DNA of 52,953 nucleotides from Sphaerimonospora mesophila NBRC 14179 = JCM 3151 (GTDB lineage: Bacteria > Actinomycetota > Actinomycetes > Streptosporangiales > Streptosporangiaceae): contig BCRI01000043.1 of NCBI GenBank assembly GCA_001552515.1, forward strand, positions 1 to 52,953, written 5' to 3'. Made by a program: the position numbers and the translations under genes. Below, one piece after another: positions 17,231-26,899 of this stretch; the stretch's first letter is position 1; every line of letters begins with the position of its first letter. The notes below the pieces were generated by a model that worked only from the letters and a program-made list of their open reading frames with translations, was not told where the DNA came from and made no database searches.

Positions 17231-18976
17231 TCATTCTTCGCTCTCCCACTTCGGCGCCATGTCACGGGCGTACTTGATGTCGTCGTTGCTGGTCCCGGCT
17301 GCGACCATCGGCCAGACCATCGCGTCCCGGTGGACGACGAAGTCGACCACGACCGGCACATCGTTGATCTCCATCGCCTTGCGGATGGTGGCGTCGACGT
17401 CCTCGGGCCGCTCGCAGCGCAGGCCGACACAACCGTACGCCTCCGCGAGCTTCACGAAGTCGGGAATCCGCTTGACCTGCTGGAGGTCGGTGTTGGAGTA
17501 CCGCTCGTCGTAGAACAGCGTCTGCCACTGCCTGACCATGCCGAGGCTACCGTTGTCGATGACCGCCACCTTGATCGGCACGCCCTCGATCGCGCAGGTC
17601 GCCAGCTCCTGGTTGGTCATCTGGAAGCAGCCGTCGCCGTCGATGGCCCACACCGTCGAGTCCGGCCGGCCCATCTTCGCACCCATCGCGGCCGGAACGG
17701 CGAAGCCCATCGTGCCGGCCCCGCCCGAGTTGATGAACGTGCCCGGGTGCTCGTAACCGATGAACTGGGCCGCCCACATCTGGTGCTGGCCGACGCCCGC
17801 GACATAGTACGCCTCGGGGCCGACGATGGCGCTCAGCCGCTCCATGACGTACTGCGGGGCGAGCGAGCCGTCGGCGAACTGCTCGTAGCCCAGCGGGTAG
17901 GTCTCCTTGTAGCCGTTGAGAATCCGCCACCACTCGGCGTAGTCGCCCTTGCGGCCCTCGGCCTGCTCGTTGCGCACGGCGGTGATCAGATCGCCGATGA
18001 CCTCACGACAGTCGCCGACGATCGGCACGTCCGCGTGGCGGTTCTTGGAGATCTCCGCCGGGTCGATGTCGGCGTGGATGACCTTGGCGTGCGGCGCGAA
18101 GCTGACGAGCTGCCCGGTCACCCGGTCGTCGAACCTGGTGCCGAGCGCGATCAGGAGGTCCGACTGCTGGAGCGCGCCGACCGCCGAGACCGTGCCGTGC
18201 ATGCCCGGCATGCCCATGTGCTGGGGATGGCTGTCGGGGAAGGTGCCGCGCGCCATGAGCGTGGTGACGACGGGGATGCCGGTGATCTCGGCGAGCTCGC
18301 GCAGTTCGGCCGAGGCGCCGGCCTTGTGCACGCCGCCGCCGACGTAGAGGACCGGTCGCCGGGCCTCCGTCATCAGCCTGGCCGCCTCACGGATCTGCTT
18401 GGAGTGGGGCCGGGTGACCGGACGGTAACCGGGCAGCTGCATGACCGGCGGCCAGGAGAAACCCGCCCTGGACTGGAGCGCGTCCTTGGAGATGTCCACC
18501 AGCACCGGGCCGGGGCGGCCGGTGGAGGCGATGTGGAAGGCCTCGGCGATGGTCCTGGGGATGTCCTCGGCCCTGGTGACCAGGAAGTTGTGCTTGGTGA
18601 TCGGCATGGTGATGCCGGCGATGTCCGCCTCCTGGAAGGCGTCCGTCCCGATCAGCGGACTGGCCACCTGCCCGGTGATCGCCACGATCGGCACCGAGTC
18701 CATGTAGGCGTCGGCGATCGGGGTGACCAGGTTGGTGGCCCCGGGGCCGCTGGTCGCCATGCAGACGCCGACCCGTCCGGTCGCCTGCGCGTATCCCTCG
18801 GCCGCGTGGCCGGCGCCCTGCTCGTGCCGTACAAGGACGTGCCGGACCTTGGTGGAGTCGTAGAGGGGATCGTAGGCGGGGAGGATGGCGCCGCCCGGGA
18901 TCCCGAACACCGTGTCGACCCCGACGTGTTCCAGCGCCCGGACGAGGGCCTGAGCACCTGTCATCTGTTCGGTCAT
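17231..18976 (-). CDS. ilvB: Acetolactate synthase large (catalytic) subunit
   Basis: 581 residues. The ATG at 18976 is preferred because AAGGA is 7 nt upstream; an earlier in-frame start at 19024 would overlap the terminator region. Domains: N-terminal TPP pyrimidine-binding ([14 protein letters not shown], catalytic Glu in [19 protein letters not shown]), central FAD-binding domain, and C-terminal TPP diphosphate site ([20 protein letters not shown] with [12 protein letters not shown]). It makes acetolactate or acetohydroxybutyrate, the first common step of branched-chain synthesis. It is first in the ilvBNC unit, behind an ILVVL leader peptide and terminator hairpin. Confidence 0.95.
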   Translation of the reverse strand: MTEQMTGAQALVRALEHVGVDTVFGIPGGAILPAYDPLYDSTKVRHVLVRHEQGAGHAAEGYAQATGRVGVCMATSGPGATNLVTPIADAYMDSVPIVAITGQVASPLIGTDAFQEADIAGITMPITKHNFLVTRAEDIPRTIAEAFHIASTGRPGPVLVDISKDALQSRAGFSWPPVMQLPGYRPVTRPHSKQIREAARLMTEARRPVLYVGGGVHKAGASAELRELAEITGIPVVTTLMARGTFPDSHPQHMGMPGMHGTVSAVGALQQSDLLIALGTRFDDRVTGQLVSFAPHAKVIHADIDPAEISKNRHADVPIVGDCREVIGDLITAVRNEQAEGRKGDYAEWWRILNGYKETYPLGYEQFADGSLAPQYVMERLSAIVGPEAYYVAGVGQHQMWAAQFIGYEHPGTFINSGGAGTMGFAVPAAMGAKMGRPDSTVWAIDGDGCFQMTNQELATCAIEGVPIKVAVIDNGSLGMVRQWQTLFYDERYSNTDLQQVKRIPDFVKLAEAYGCVGLRCERPEDVDATIRKAMEINDVPVVVDFVVHRDAMVWPMVAAGTSNDDIKYARDMAPKWESEE

Positions 18977-19024
18977 CGGCTCGTTCCTTGTGGAGAGCTT
19001 GTGGCTGGTGGTGTCTGCTGGCAC

Positions 19025-19059
19025 AAAAAACGCCCCATCCGCTGAGCGGAGCTGGGGCG
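19025..19059 (-). terminator. Attenuator terminator upstream of ilvB
   Basis: On the minus strand, a stem CGCCCCA/TGGGGCG (19031-19037 with 19053-19059), with an inner TCCGC/GCGGA stem, is followed by TTTTTT. It lies between the leader peptide and the ilvB start. GGCGCGC and GCGCGCC copies nearby (about 19056-19094) can form an alternative upstream hairpin. Confidence 0.87.
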
Positions 19060-19080
19060 CGCGCAGGACCGAGGGCTTCG

Positions 19081-19128
19081 TCAGGCTGCGCGCCTGCGAA
19101 GTACTACGAGGATCCCACCGCTATGCAT
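19081..19128 (-). CDS. ilvB leader peptide ([15 protein letters not shown])
   Basis: A 15-codon ORF, ATG at 19128-19126 and TGA at 19083-19081. The run Ile-Leu-Val-Val-Leu contains all three branched-chain amino acids, followed by Arg-Arg-Arg codons that overlap the hairpin arm. Such leaders upstream of ilvB are established in actinobacteria. With the downstream terminator this is a multivalent attenuator for the ilvBNC unit. Confidence 0.88.
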   Translation of the reverse strand: MHSGGILVVLRRRAA

Positions 19129-19225
19129 GCCTACACGATGTCCGATCGACCCTCCCGGAGTCAAATCATGTGGAATCCCCGTCTCACGATCCGAGATCGG
19201 GCGGCGAGCCCCGGCGGCGGGCGCC

Positions 19226-22057
19226 TCACCGGGTGTTCTGCAAGGTAGTGAGCTTGAGGGAGTCGATCCCACGGGCCGGGGTCGGGCGGCCGACCAGGTA
19301 GCCCTGGCCGCGCGTGCAGCCCATCTCACGCAGCAGCTCCAGCTGTTCGGGACGCTCGATGCCCTCCGCCACGACGATCAGCCCCAGGTCGTGGCCGAGC
19401 CGTACGATCGTCCGGGTCAGCAGCGTGAGGGTGTCGTCGCGGCCGAGTCCTGAGACGAACGACGGATCGATCTTGATCATGTCCACATGGACCTGCCGGA
19501 GGAACGCGAGCGAGGCGTAACCGGTGCCGAAGTCGTCGATGGCGAGCCGTACGCCGAGGGCGCGCAGCCGCGACAGCTTGCCGATCGTGTCCTCGGCGTT
19601 CTCGACCAGCATCTCCTCGATCACCTCGAGGGTCAGCGCGTCGGCGGGCAGGCCGCTTTCCGCCAGCGCCTCCGACACCGTCTCGACGAACCGCGGAGCG
19701 GTGATCTGGCGGACCGACAGGTTGAGCGACAGGCCGATCTCCCAGCCCTGCGCCCGCCACGCGGCGACCTCGCGGCACGCCTCACGCAGGATCCACTCGC
19801 CCAGCGGCACGATGAGCCCGGTGTCCTCGGCCGGCCCGAGGAACTGCTCCGGCGGCACGAACGCGCTGCCCCGGCACCAGCGGACCAGCGCCTCGACCGC
19901 CGTGACCCGCGCGGTGGCCAGGTCCACGATGGGCTGGTACTCGATCGCGAACTGGTTCTCCACCAGCGCCCGCTGCAGATCGGAGGCGATCTCCAGGCGG
20001 CGTACGACGTCGGCGTGCATGTGGGTGGCGAAGACCTCGACCCGCCGCCCGCCGAGATCCTTGGCCCGCGACATCGCCACGTCGGCGTTGCGCAGCAGGT
20101 CTCCGGCGGTCAGCCCGTCCTCGGCGAACGCCACGCCCACGCTGGCGGTCAGCGCCATGTCCCGGTCGGCGACCCGGAACGGCTCCGACGACACCGCGCG
20201 GACGAGCCGTTCCGCCAGGTCGACCGCGGTCTGGGCGTCGCCGCCCGACGTGCCGACCTCCAGCAGCACGGCGAACTCGTCGCCGCCCCAGCGGGCCAGC
20301 GTGTCGTCGGATCGTACGGCCGAGCGCAGCCGCCGGGCGGCCTGGCCGAGCAGGTAGTCGCCGCTGGCGTGGCCGACGGAGTCGTTCACCGCGGTGAACC
20401 CGTCGAGGTCCAGAAAGATCACGGCGGCCCCGCCGGCGCCGCGATGGGTGAGGACCTCCCGGGCGCGCTCCTCGAAGTAGGCCCGGTTGGGCAGCCCGGT
20501 CACCCCGTCGTGGAAGGTGAGGTGGGTGACCTGGTTGCGCAGCGCCACCTGGTCGCTCATGTCCCGCACGGTGACCAGGATCAGGTCGTCGCCGCGTATG
20601 TGCGGGGTGGCGACCGACTCGCTCGGCCGCCAGGTGCCGTCGGCCGCCCTGACCCGGCAGGCCACGCGGCGGCTCGAGCGCGGCTCCCCGTCCTCGTCGC
20701 CGTCGGCGATGCGGCGCAGCAGCGCCTGCAGGTCCGGTACGTCCTCCGGATGGATGTAGTCGAAGATCGAGCGGCCGACCGGCTCGTCCGCGCGGTAGCC
20801 GTACATCGCCTCCACGTCCCGGCCGATCTCGTCGATGACGCCGTCGTGGTCGCAGACGAGCACGACGTCACCCGTGTTCTCGGCGAGCCGGCGCAGTTGC
20901 CGCTCTCCCGCGTCCACCAGGTGGCGCATCCCGTCGGTCTCGACGAGGAGCACGAACAGCCGGCCGAGCAGCACGAGCACGGTGGAGCCGGCCGCCACGG
21001 CCAGCGTCCCGTCCCGGCCGGTCACGCCGTACATGGTGATCACGACCGTGGCGACGGCCACCAGGACGAGCGGGATCGCCGCGGTCAGCACGCGGGAGGG
21101 CACGGCGGCCAGGGCGGGCGGCGGCTTGCACGGCCGCTCCCGCTGCGTCCACGGGGCGGCGGCGAGGACGAGGAAGGCCGCGGGGGCGACGAGGCCGATC
21201 GCCAGCGGCGGAGCGTCCCCCTCCAGCCGGGCGAGCGCCGTGGCCAGCTCGGAGACGGTGACGGCCCCGAGCACGCCGACGCCGGTGAGTCCCACGACGC
21301 GGTTGCCCGATCGGGACGCGACGACCGCGGGGGCCACGGCACACGCGGCGAGAAGACAGACGACGGGAAGCGCCATGGTGAAGAGGAAGGCGCCGGCGTC
21401 CTGAGCCTTGCGGAAGGCCGGCCCGAGCAGGGTCAGCCAGCCGACCGCGAAGATCGACGCCGCGCTCAGGTAGGCGTCGGTGGCCTGTCTTATGACCCCC
21501 CTGCTGTACGCGGGGGGTTTCACGGACAGGCCGCATCCGATCGCCACGAGCAGCGACCCCACGAGCATCAGCAGGTCGGCGAAGGTGAGCACGAACGGGG
21601 TTCCGTCGGCCACCGGCCGCACGCCGACGCCGAGCAGCCAGGTGAGCGAACCGGCGGCGAGCCAGCGCCAGGCGGCGGGCTGCCGCCGGTGCTCCGGCGC
21701 GATCCGGGCCGCCGCTGTGATGAGCGAGCCCGCCGCGAGCAGACCCGTGAGGACCCCGGCGATGGCCACGGTCAGGGGGGACGCGCCCCCCAGGAGCAGG
21801 GCGGCGACGATGCCCGCAGCGCCGAGGCCGCCCGCGGCGGCCACCGCGGCCCAGGGATGACGCCCGCGGGTCGCCCGCTTCGCCTGTGTCGCCGCTGCTC
21901 CTGCCGGATCCGTCGCCGACGCGTCCGATCCGGCCGCGGACGCTTCTTCCGCGGCGGAATCTTCCGCGGCCGGCCGGGAGTCCGCCACGCCGTCCGCCGT
22001 ACCGGTGGCGGGGGATGGAGCCGCGCCGGCGTCGTCTCCGGTCGGGTGCGATGTCAC
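19226..22057 (-). CDS. Membrane PAS-GGDEF-EAL cyclic-di-GMP enzyme
   Basis: About 943 residues from a GTG at 22057 with GGAGGGG directly upstream. An Ala/Ser-rich cytoplasmic tail is followed by about 8-10 membrane helices (about 65-375), a PAS domain (about 385-500, DVVLVCDHDGVIDEIG and GRSIFDYIHPEDV), GGDEF (about 515-680) and EAL (about 690-940). The cyclase motif WGGDEF is intact, with an RSDD inhibitory site five residues before it. The phosphodiesterase motifs EALVRW, DDFGTGYASL and KIDPSFV are present, so both activities are possible. It probably tunes c-di-GMP, the developmental second messenger, from the membrane. Confidence 0.9.
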   Translation of the reverse strand: MTSHPTGDDAGAAPSPATGTADGVADSRPAAEDSAAEEASAAGSDASATDPAGAAATQAKRATRGRHPWAAVAAAGGLGAAGIVAALLLGGASPLTVAIAGVLTGLLAAGSLITAAARIAPEHRRQPAAWRWLAAGSLTWLLGVGVRPVADGTPFVLTFADLLMLVGSLLVAIGCGLSVKPPAYSRGVIRQATDAYLSAASIFAVGWLTLLGPAFRKAQDAGAFLFTMALPVVCLLAACAVAPAVVASRSGNRVVGLTGVGVLGAVTVSELATALARLEGDAPPLAIGLVAPAAFLVLAAAPWTQRERPCKPPPALAAVPSRVLTAAIPLVLVAVATVVITMYGVTGRDGTLAVAAGSTVLVLLGRLFVLLVETDGMRHLVDAGERQLRRLAENTGDVVLVCDHDGVIDEIGRDVEAMYGYRADEPVGRSIFDYIHPEDVPDLQALLRRIADGDEDGEPRSSRRVACRVRAADGTWRPSESVATPHIRGDDLILVTVRDMSDQVALRNQVTHLTFHDGVTGLPNRAYFEERAREVLTHRGAGGAAVIFLDLDGFTAVNDSVGHASGDYLLGQAARRLRSAVRSDDTLARWGGDEFAVLLEVGTSGGDAQTAVDLAERLVRAVSSEPFRVADRDMALTASVGVAFAEDGLTAGDLLRNADVAMSRAKDLGGRRVEVFATHMHADVVRRLEIASDLQRALVENQFAIEYQPIVDLATARVTAVEALVRWCRGSAFVPPEQFLGPAEDTGLIVPLGEWILREACREVAAWRAQGWEIGLSLNLSVRQITAPRFVETVSEALAESGLPADALTLEVIEEMLVENAEDTIGKLSRLRALGVRLAIDDFGTGYASLAFLRQVHVDMIKIDPSFVSGLGRDDTLTLLTRTIVRLGHDLGLIVVAEGIERPEQLELLREMGCTRGQGYLVGRPTPARGIDSLKLTTLQNTR

Positions 22058-22312
22058 TGCCCCTCCCCTTCCTAGAGACCCGGCCGTTCCCAGAGACTCG
22101 GCCGTTCCTCGACTCGGCCGTCCTCGACTCGGCTTTACTCTCCCTGTCACAGGGTCAGTGTGCGCACAGCCGCCGACCGAGAGCGGGACAACCGCCGAGT
22201 CGTCACCGATCTGATAACCGGCCGTACACGATGGAGTTAACGCTACGCACCCGAGGTCACGGGGTAGCCACGTTCCGGAATCCTTTGAACCGGTGCCGCG
22301 TTCTGTGCCCGA

Positions 22313-23239
22313 TCAGTACTCGCCGGTGATCATGTTAGCGAGTGGACGGCCGCTCAGATAACGGATGACCTGCTCCCTGACCAGTTTTCTGATGCGGCGC
22401 GCGGAGGCGGGGGTGCTGCCGGCGACATGCGGAGTGATGAAGACTCCGGGGGCGGTCCACAGCGGATGCTCCGGCGGCAGCGGCTCGGTGGGGGCCACGT
22501 CGAGGACGGCCCGCAGCCGTCCGCCGCTCACCTCGGGAAGCAGCGCGTCGACGTCGACGACGGAGCCGCGCGCCGCGTTCACCAGGACCGCGCCGTCCTT
22601 CATCTCGTCCAGGAAGTCGGCGTCCACCATGCCATAGGTGGCGGGGGTGGCGGGCACCAGCAGCACGACCACGTCGGCCTTCGGGAGCAGCTTCGGCAGC
22701 GCGTCCTGACCGTACACATTCTCGCTCTCCCGGGCGGCGCGCGCCACCCGGATGATGTCCACCTCGAACCCGGCCAGGCGCCGCTCCACCGCCTCGCCGA
22801 TCGAGCCGTACCCGACGATCAGCACGGTCGAGTCGGCCAGCGCCGCCGTGTGGTGGTAGTCCCACTCGCGCCGCTGCTGCGCGAGGGCGAAGCCGGGGAA
22901 CTCCCGGAGCATGGCGATCATCGCACCGACCACCCACTCCGCCGTCCCCGCGTCGTGTACGCCGCGGGCGTTGCAGAGCACCGCATGCTCGGGCAGATAG
23001 GGCCGGTACGCCTCGACGCCCGCGGTCACGGTCTGCAGGAGGCGCAGTCCGCGCATGCGGCCGAGCAGGGCCGGGATCCCGGGGATCCAGCCGAGCGGCG
23101 GCACCCAGATCTCGACGTCCTTCGGCTTACCGGGCAGGGCTCCGTTGCCGTCGTAGATCGAACAGTCCGGCTCAGGCAGGCCCTCCGGAAGATCGGTCAG
23201 CGCGTCCATGATGTCCTGCGTGGGGACCCAGATCTTCAT
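22313..23239 (-). CDS. D-2-hydroxyacid dehydrogenase (NAD-dependent)
   Basis: 308 residues, lacking the regulatory domains of SerA. Motifs: LLQTVTAGVEAYRPYLP, the Rossmann VLIVGYGSIGEAVERRLAGF, the catalytic Arg in VNAARGSVVDVDAL, Glu in DVAPTEPLPPEHPLW, and His in FITPHVAGSTP. The substrate is unknown; relatives reduce glyoxylate, hydroxypyruvate or other 2-oxo acids. It is divergent from the sugar dehydrogenase gene, with 75 bp between starts. Confidence 0.88.
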   Translation of the reverse strand: MKIWVPTQDIMDALTDLPEGLPEPDCSIYDGNGALPGKPKDVEIWVPPLGWIPGIPALLGRMRGLRLLQTVTAGVEAYRPYLPEHAVLCNARGVHDAGTAEWVVGAMIAMLREFPGFALAQQRREWDYHHTAALADSTVLIVGYGSIGEAVERRLAGFEVDIIRVARAARESENVYGQDALPKLLPKADVVVLLVPATPATYGMVDADFLDEMKDGAVLVNAARGSVVDVDALLPEVSGGRLRAVLDVAPTEPLPPEHPLWTAPGVFITPHVAGSTPASARRIRKLVREQVIRYLSGRPLANMITGEY

Positions 23240-23314
23240 GGCATAAACCTTAGGTCGTGTCGCTCCGGAACCTTCCGTACGGACCGGGAGTATGGGGGGG
23301 AGGAGGTCGAAACG

Positions 23315-24484
23315 ATGATCACAGCGGGTAGGGCGGGGACGAGGCCGTTGGCGGTGTTGGCCATGGCGGCGGTCAACGTGCTCGTCGCGGCGACGGCCGC
23401 GTGTTCGGGGGCGGACGGCGGGACATCGGGGCCTGCGGCGACGGCCGCGCCGTCCCGGGCGGAGAGCGAAGCGGCCACCCGGCCACCGGCGCAGAGCGAA
23501 CCGGCCGCCGTCGACAGGCCGCGCACGCTGGTCAGCGGACTCTCCGTACCCTGGGCGATCGCCTTCCTGCCCGGTGGAAACGCGCTCGTGACCGAGCGGG
23601 GCTCGGGGCGGCTGCTTCAGGTCACGCCGCAGGGCCGGACCCTACAGACCGATGTGATCGAAGGGGTGTCCCCGAGCGGGGAGGGCGGCCTACTCGGGGT
23701 GGCCGTGTCCCCTGATTTCGCCACCGACCGCTACATTTTCGTCTATTTCACCGCTGATGACGACAACCGGGTGGTCCGGTACCGCTACGGCGACCGCGGG
23801 CTCTCCGACCCGGTCGCGATCGTGACCGGCATCCCGAAGGGAGACATCCACAACGGCGGCCGGCTGGCGTTCGGTCCCGATGGGTACCTCTACGCCTCGA
23901 CCGGCGAGATCGGCGACGTGGGACACGCCCAGGACCGCGACTCGCTCGCCGGCAAGATCCTCAGGATGACGGTCGACGGCAGGCCCGCCCCCGGAAACCC
24001 CTTCGGCAACCTCGTCTGGACGTACGGTCACCGCAACGTCCAGGGCCTCGCCTGGGACCGGCACGGCCGGATGTACGCCACGGAGTTCGGCCAATACACC
24101 TACGACGAGATCAACCTGATCGAGAAGGGCCGCAACTACGGCTGGCCCCAGGCGGAGGGCATGGGCGGGAAGCCGGGGTTCACCGACCCGCTGCTCACCT
24201 GGTCCACCGACGAGGCGTCTCCATCCGGTCTCGCGTACGCCGACGGCGCCCTGTGGGCGGCGGCGCTGCGCGGACGGCGGCTGTGGCGCGTTCCGCTGGA
24301 CGACTCGGGCAGGACCGGCCGTCCCGTCGCCCTGTACACGGGTGACTACGGCAGGCTGCGGGCCGTGGTCACCGCTCCGGACGGGATGCTCTGGGTGAGC
24401 ACCAGCAACTGGGACGGCCGGGGCGACCCACGCGACGGCGACGACCGGATCCTGGTCGTCCCGCCGGCGACGTCAGCGGACTGA
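23315..24484 (+). CDS. PQQ-dependent sugar dehydrogenase-like exported protein
   Basis: 389 residues; AGGAGG lies 8 nt before the ATG. The N-terminal hydrophobic segment ends in TAAC-SG, a possible lipoprotein cleavage site, followed by a Ser/Ala/Pro-rich spacer. The catalytic region is a GSDH/sorbosone-dehydrogenase six-bladed propeller: LSVPWAIAFLPGG, EGGLLGVAVSPDF, FVYFTADDDNRVVRYRY, HNGGRLAFGPDGYLYASTGE, WTYGHRNVQGLAWD and NYGWPQ. The family oxidises aldoses with bound PQQ. No PQQ synthesis gene is in view, so cofactor use is inferred. Its last 12 bp overlap the convergent VanW gene. Confidence 0.85.
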   Translation: MITAGRAGTRPLAVLAMAAVNVLVAATAACSGADGGTSGPAATAAPSRAESEAATRPPAQSEPAAVDRPRTLVSGLSVPWAIAFLPGGNALVTERGSGRLLQVTPQGRTLQTDVIEGVSPSGEGGLLGVAVSPDFATDRYIFVYFTADDDNRVVRYRYGDRGLSDPVAIVTGIPKGDIHNGGRLAFGPDGYLYASTGEIGDVGHAQDRDSLAGKILRMTVDGRPAPGNPFGNLVWTYGHRNVQGLAWDRHGRMYATEFGQYTYDEINLIEKGRNYGWPQAEGMGGKPGFTDPLLTWSTDEASPSGLAYADGALWAAALRGRRLWRVPLDDSGRTGRPVALYTGDYGRLRAVVTAPDGMLWVSTSNWDGRGDPRDGDDRILVVPPATSAD

Positions 24485-26554
24485 CGGGCAGACCACCTCG
24501 GCGCGCGGCTCGTACACGGTCCGGAACTCCTGCCGGCGCACGACCGCGCCGTTCTCCCGCAGGACGCGCGTCACCTGGGCGGTGAACCCGTCCCGCCCCG
24601 GGCTGGGGACGCAGGCGCCGGCGGTCCCGGTCACGGCGGTGAGATGGGTGATGGCACCCGTGACCGGCCCCTGGATCTCCACCTCGTACCGCTTGGTGCT
24701 CCAGAGGGCGATCCGCAGCGCGCGTTCGGTGGTGTAGGCCTGGACCAGCACGGCGTGGGGTGAGTCGTTTCGCCATCTCAGGTCGGGCACCGGATAGGAG
24801 ACGGCGGCCTCCAGGCCGGTCGGCGCCCCCGGCTCGTGGACATCGGGCGGCGTGTGATCGACGATCTCCAGCCCGGCGCGCACCACGGCGTTCAGCATGG
24901 CGGTGGCGAACACGGAGGTCCCGGGCACGTCCGTGCCCGTCTCCCCGCGGATCACGGTCGTGCCGATCACTCCGGCGAACCCCGACCCGGCGTCCCGCCT
25001 GCCGAGGACCTCGTTCAGCGAGAACGTCTCCCCCGGCATGACCAGGTGATGGTTCACGAGCCGGGCCGCGGCGGCGACGTTGTCCGTACTCGGCGAGCAG
25101 CAGGCGTTGGCCATGGTGAACCTGGCGATCTCCTCCTCGACCCCCGCCTTCAGCGCGTCCTCGTCCGACAGCCGGGGCGGCCCGCTGGTCACGACCACCC
25201 GGATCGTACGGCTTCCGCCGCCGAGCGCCTCGATCACGTCGGCCGCCAGTCGGTCGGTGTCGACACGCTTGCCCGGCCGGGCGTGGACCAGCCGTGGCCT
25301 GCCGCCGACGATCGCGAAGGTCGCGTCCCGAGCCGCCTCCCGCCGATCGACGAACCATCGGCCTGTGGTCCGCCGTTCCAGGCGGGCGACCGCACGTCGC
25401 GCGTCGAACCTCGGGCGAAGGTCGTCGCCCTCGGGCGCGAAGGTGAGGTAGCCCGCGATCGCGTCGGGCGGGAGCTCGACCGAGGTCACCCCGTCGGTGA
25501 GCGTGATCGGCGCGGCGACGGCCTGCCTGGCCCAGTCGAGCGTGCGTCTCACCTCGGCCCTGGTGATCTTCGGCCGGTCCACCTGGGTGACCACGGGAAC
25601 CGTGACCTCCGGGGTGAGATAGGCCTTCTCGATCTGCCGGGCGACCGTCTCCCGGTCGATCCGGTGGCCGACTCTGGGATATACCGGAACCGGGGTGACT
25701 CCCCGGAACACGACGTCACCCTCCCGTCCCTTGACCTCCACGGCCGCGGCGATCTCCCTGCTGACCGCGGCGGCCAGGGTGTCGCGGTGGACGGAGATCA
25801 CCGGACGGATCTCCCGCCCGCTGGTCAGCGCGCTCCAGACCTCCGCCGGGCTGGGGAAGCCCGTCTCCGCCCGTGCCAGCGTGGCGGCCACGTCGAGGCC
25901 CAGGCCCGCGTCCTGCGGATTCACGGTCAGCCGCCGCGTGCCCTGCCGGATGATGATCGGCGCCCTGGTCTGGGCGTACAGTCTCTCGCGCAGGTCATCG
26001 GCCGCCTCCTCCCTGGTCTGCCCGCCGATGTCGACGCCGAGCACGGTGGTGCCCGGCAGGATCCGCCCGGACATCACGAAGGCAGGCACCAGGTACGCCA
26101 GCAGGAGCATGCCGAGCACGCCGATCAGGATGTAGCGGAAAAGCGCGCTCTTCGGCTCCGGGAGGGGGTCGAGCACGGGCGGCGGAGGCTCCTCGCGAAC
26201 CGTCCTGTCGGCGACGGGCCACGGTTCCACGACCGGCGGCGGGGGCGGGGGCAGGCTGCTCGGCCGGTCGGTCTGGACCGGCGCGGCCGGATGCGGGGTG
26301 CGTTCGCCGAAGATGTCGGCCGACACTCCGCGGGGCAGCGATGCCGTCCCGGCGCGTACCGGATGTTTCCTGCCGGCCGGGGACGGCGACGAGGCCGTGC
26401 CCTTCTCCGGGGACGCCGACGGCGCGGGCGGAGCAGGCGGAGTGGACTGGTCGGCCGTGGGCGGAGTGGAGTCGGGCCGGGGTGGGACAGCCGACGGCGG
26501 CACCGCCGCGAACGGATCCGACGGCGGATCCATGGACGCTCCGGCGTTCCGCAC
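24473..26554 (-). CDS. VanW-family membrane protein with PG-binding-4 repeats
   Basis: 693 residues, GTG start with GGAGGAG 8 nt upstream. The cytoplasmic N-terminus (about 1-135) is long and Pro/Ser-rich, followed by one membrane helix (YILIGVLGMLLLAYLVPAFV). Outside are two repeated putative peptidoglycan-binding domains (GTTVLGVDIGGQTREEAADDL and later copies) and a C-terminal VanW domain (NVAAAARLVNHHLVMPGETFSLNEVLG, GGIGTTV-like, ETGTDVPGTSVFATAMLNAVVRAGLEI). VanW function is unknown beyond a link with cell-wall synthesis. Repeat array 3 sits just upstream, between it and gatB. Confidence 0.88.
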   Translation of the reverse strand: MRNAGASMDPPSDPFAAVPPSAVPPRPDSTPPTADQSTPPAPPAPSASPEKGTASSPSPAGRKHPVRAGTASLPRGVSADIFGERTPHPAAPVQTDRPSSLPPPPPPVVEPWPVADRTVREEPPPPVLDPLPEPKSALFRYILIGVLGMLLLAYLVPAFVMSGRILPGTTVLGVDIGGQTREEAADDLRERLYAQTRAPIIIRQGTRRLTVNPQDAGLGLDVAATLARAETGFPSPAEVWSALTSGREIRPVISVHRDTLAAAVSREIAAAVEVKGREGDVVFRGVTPVPVYPRVGHRIDRETVARQIEKAYLTPEVTVPVVTQVDRPKITRAEVRRTLDWARQAVAAPITLTDGVTSVELPPDAIAGYLTFAPEGDDLRPRFDARRAVARLERRTTGRWFVDRREAARDATFAIVGGRPRLVHARPGKRVDTDRLAADVIEALGGGSRTIRVVVTSGPPRLSDEDALKAGVEEEIARFTMANACCSPSTDNVAAAARLVNHHLVMPGETFSLNEVLGRRDAGSGFAGVIGTTVIRGETGTDVPGTSVFATAMLNAVVRAGLEIVDHTPPDVHEPGAPTGLEAAVSYPVPDLRWRNDSPHAVLVQAYTTERALRIALWSTKRYEVEIQGPVTGAITHLTAVTGTAGACVPSPGRDGFTAQVTRVLRENGAVVRRQEFRTVYEPRAEVVCPSVR

Positions 26555-26649
26555 GCCTCGGTCTCCTCCGGCTCAGGGGTAACTTCCTTCAGTTAACCGT
26601 AAAGCCCCCTTCGCTGGATACCGCGAAGCCCCCTCCGCCCCCCTCGGCC

Positions 26650-26889
26650 GTGATCTTGCAGATACTCGCACTCGAGGCCGGGAGCAGGCACTTCCCGTCC
26701 GTGATCTTGCAGTTTCTCGCAGGCATACCCTCTGAGCAGCGAAAACGCTGTCCGCGACCTTTCACTCGTGAGTGCAAGATCACGGAATACATAACCGCAG
26801 GTCAGTCGATCCGCCTGCAAGTATCTACAAGATCACGATATCGATCGAGGCAGGTCAAGGAGCGTCCCTGCGAGAATTCACAAGATCAC
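26650..26889. repeat. 53-bp-phased inverted repeat array 3
   Basis: Cores GTGATCTTGC at 26650 and 26701 (51 bp apart) and inverse copies at 26774, 26827 and 26880 (exactly 53 bp apart; the last two read ACAAGATCAC). The left flank is C-rich (26605-26645) and the right flank is GGGGAAGGGG. The GCAGGTCA and CCTGCGAGAA internal blocks are again visible. The last core ends 10 bp from the gatB stop codon. Same architecture as arrays 1 and 2. Confidence 0.9.
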
Positions 26890-26899
26890 GGGGAAGGGG

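Noticed and set aside
23283-23317. Earlier start for the sugar dehydrogenase (ATG near 23292 or the long upstream open frame)
   Set aside because: AGGAGG is ideally placed for the ATG at 23315, and the following sequence is a signal peptide; upstream frame is antisense to the hydroxyacid dehydrogenase.
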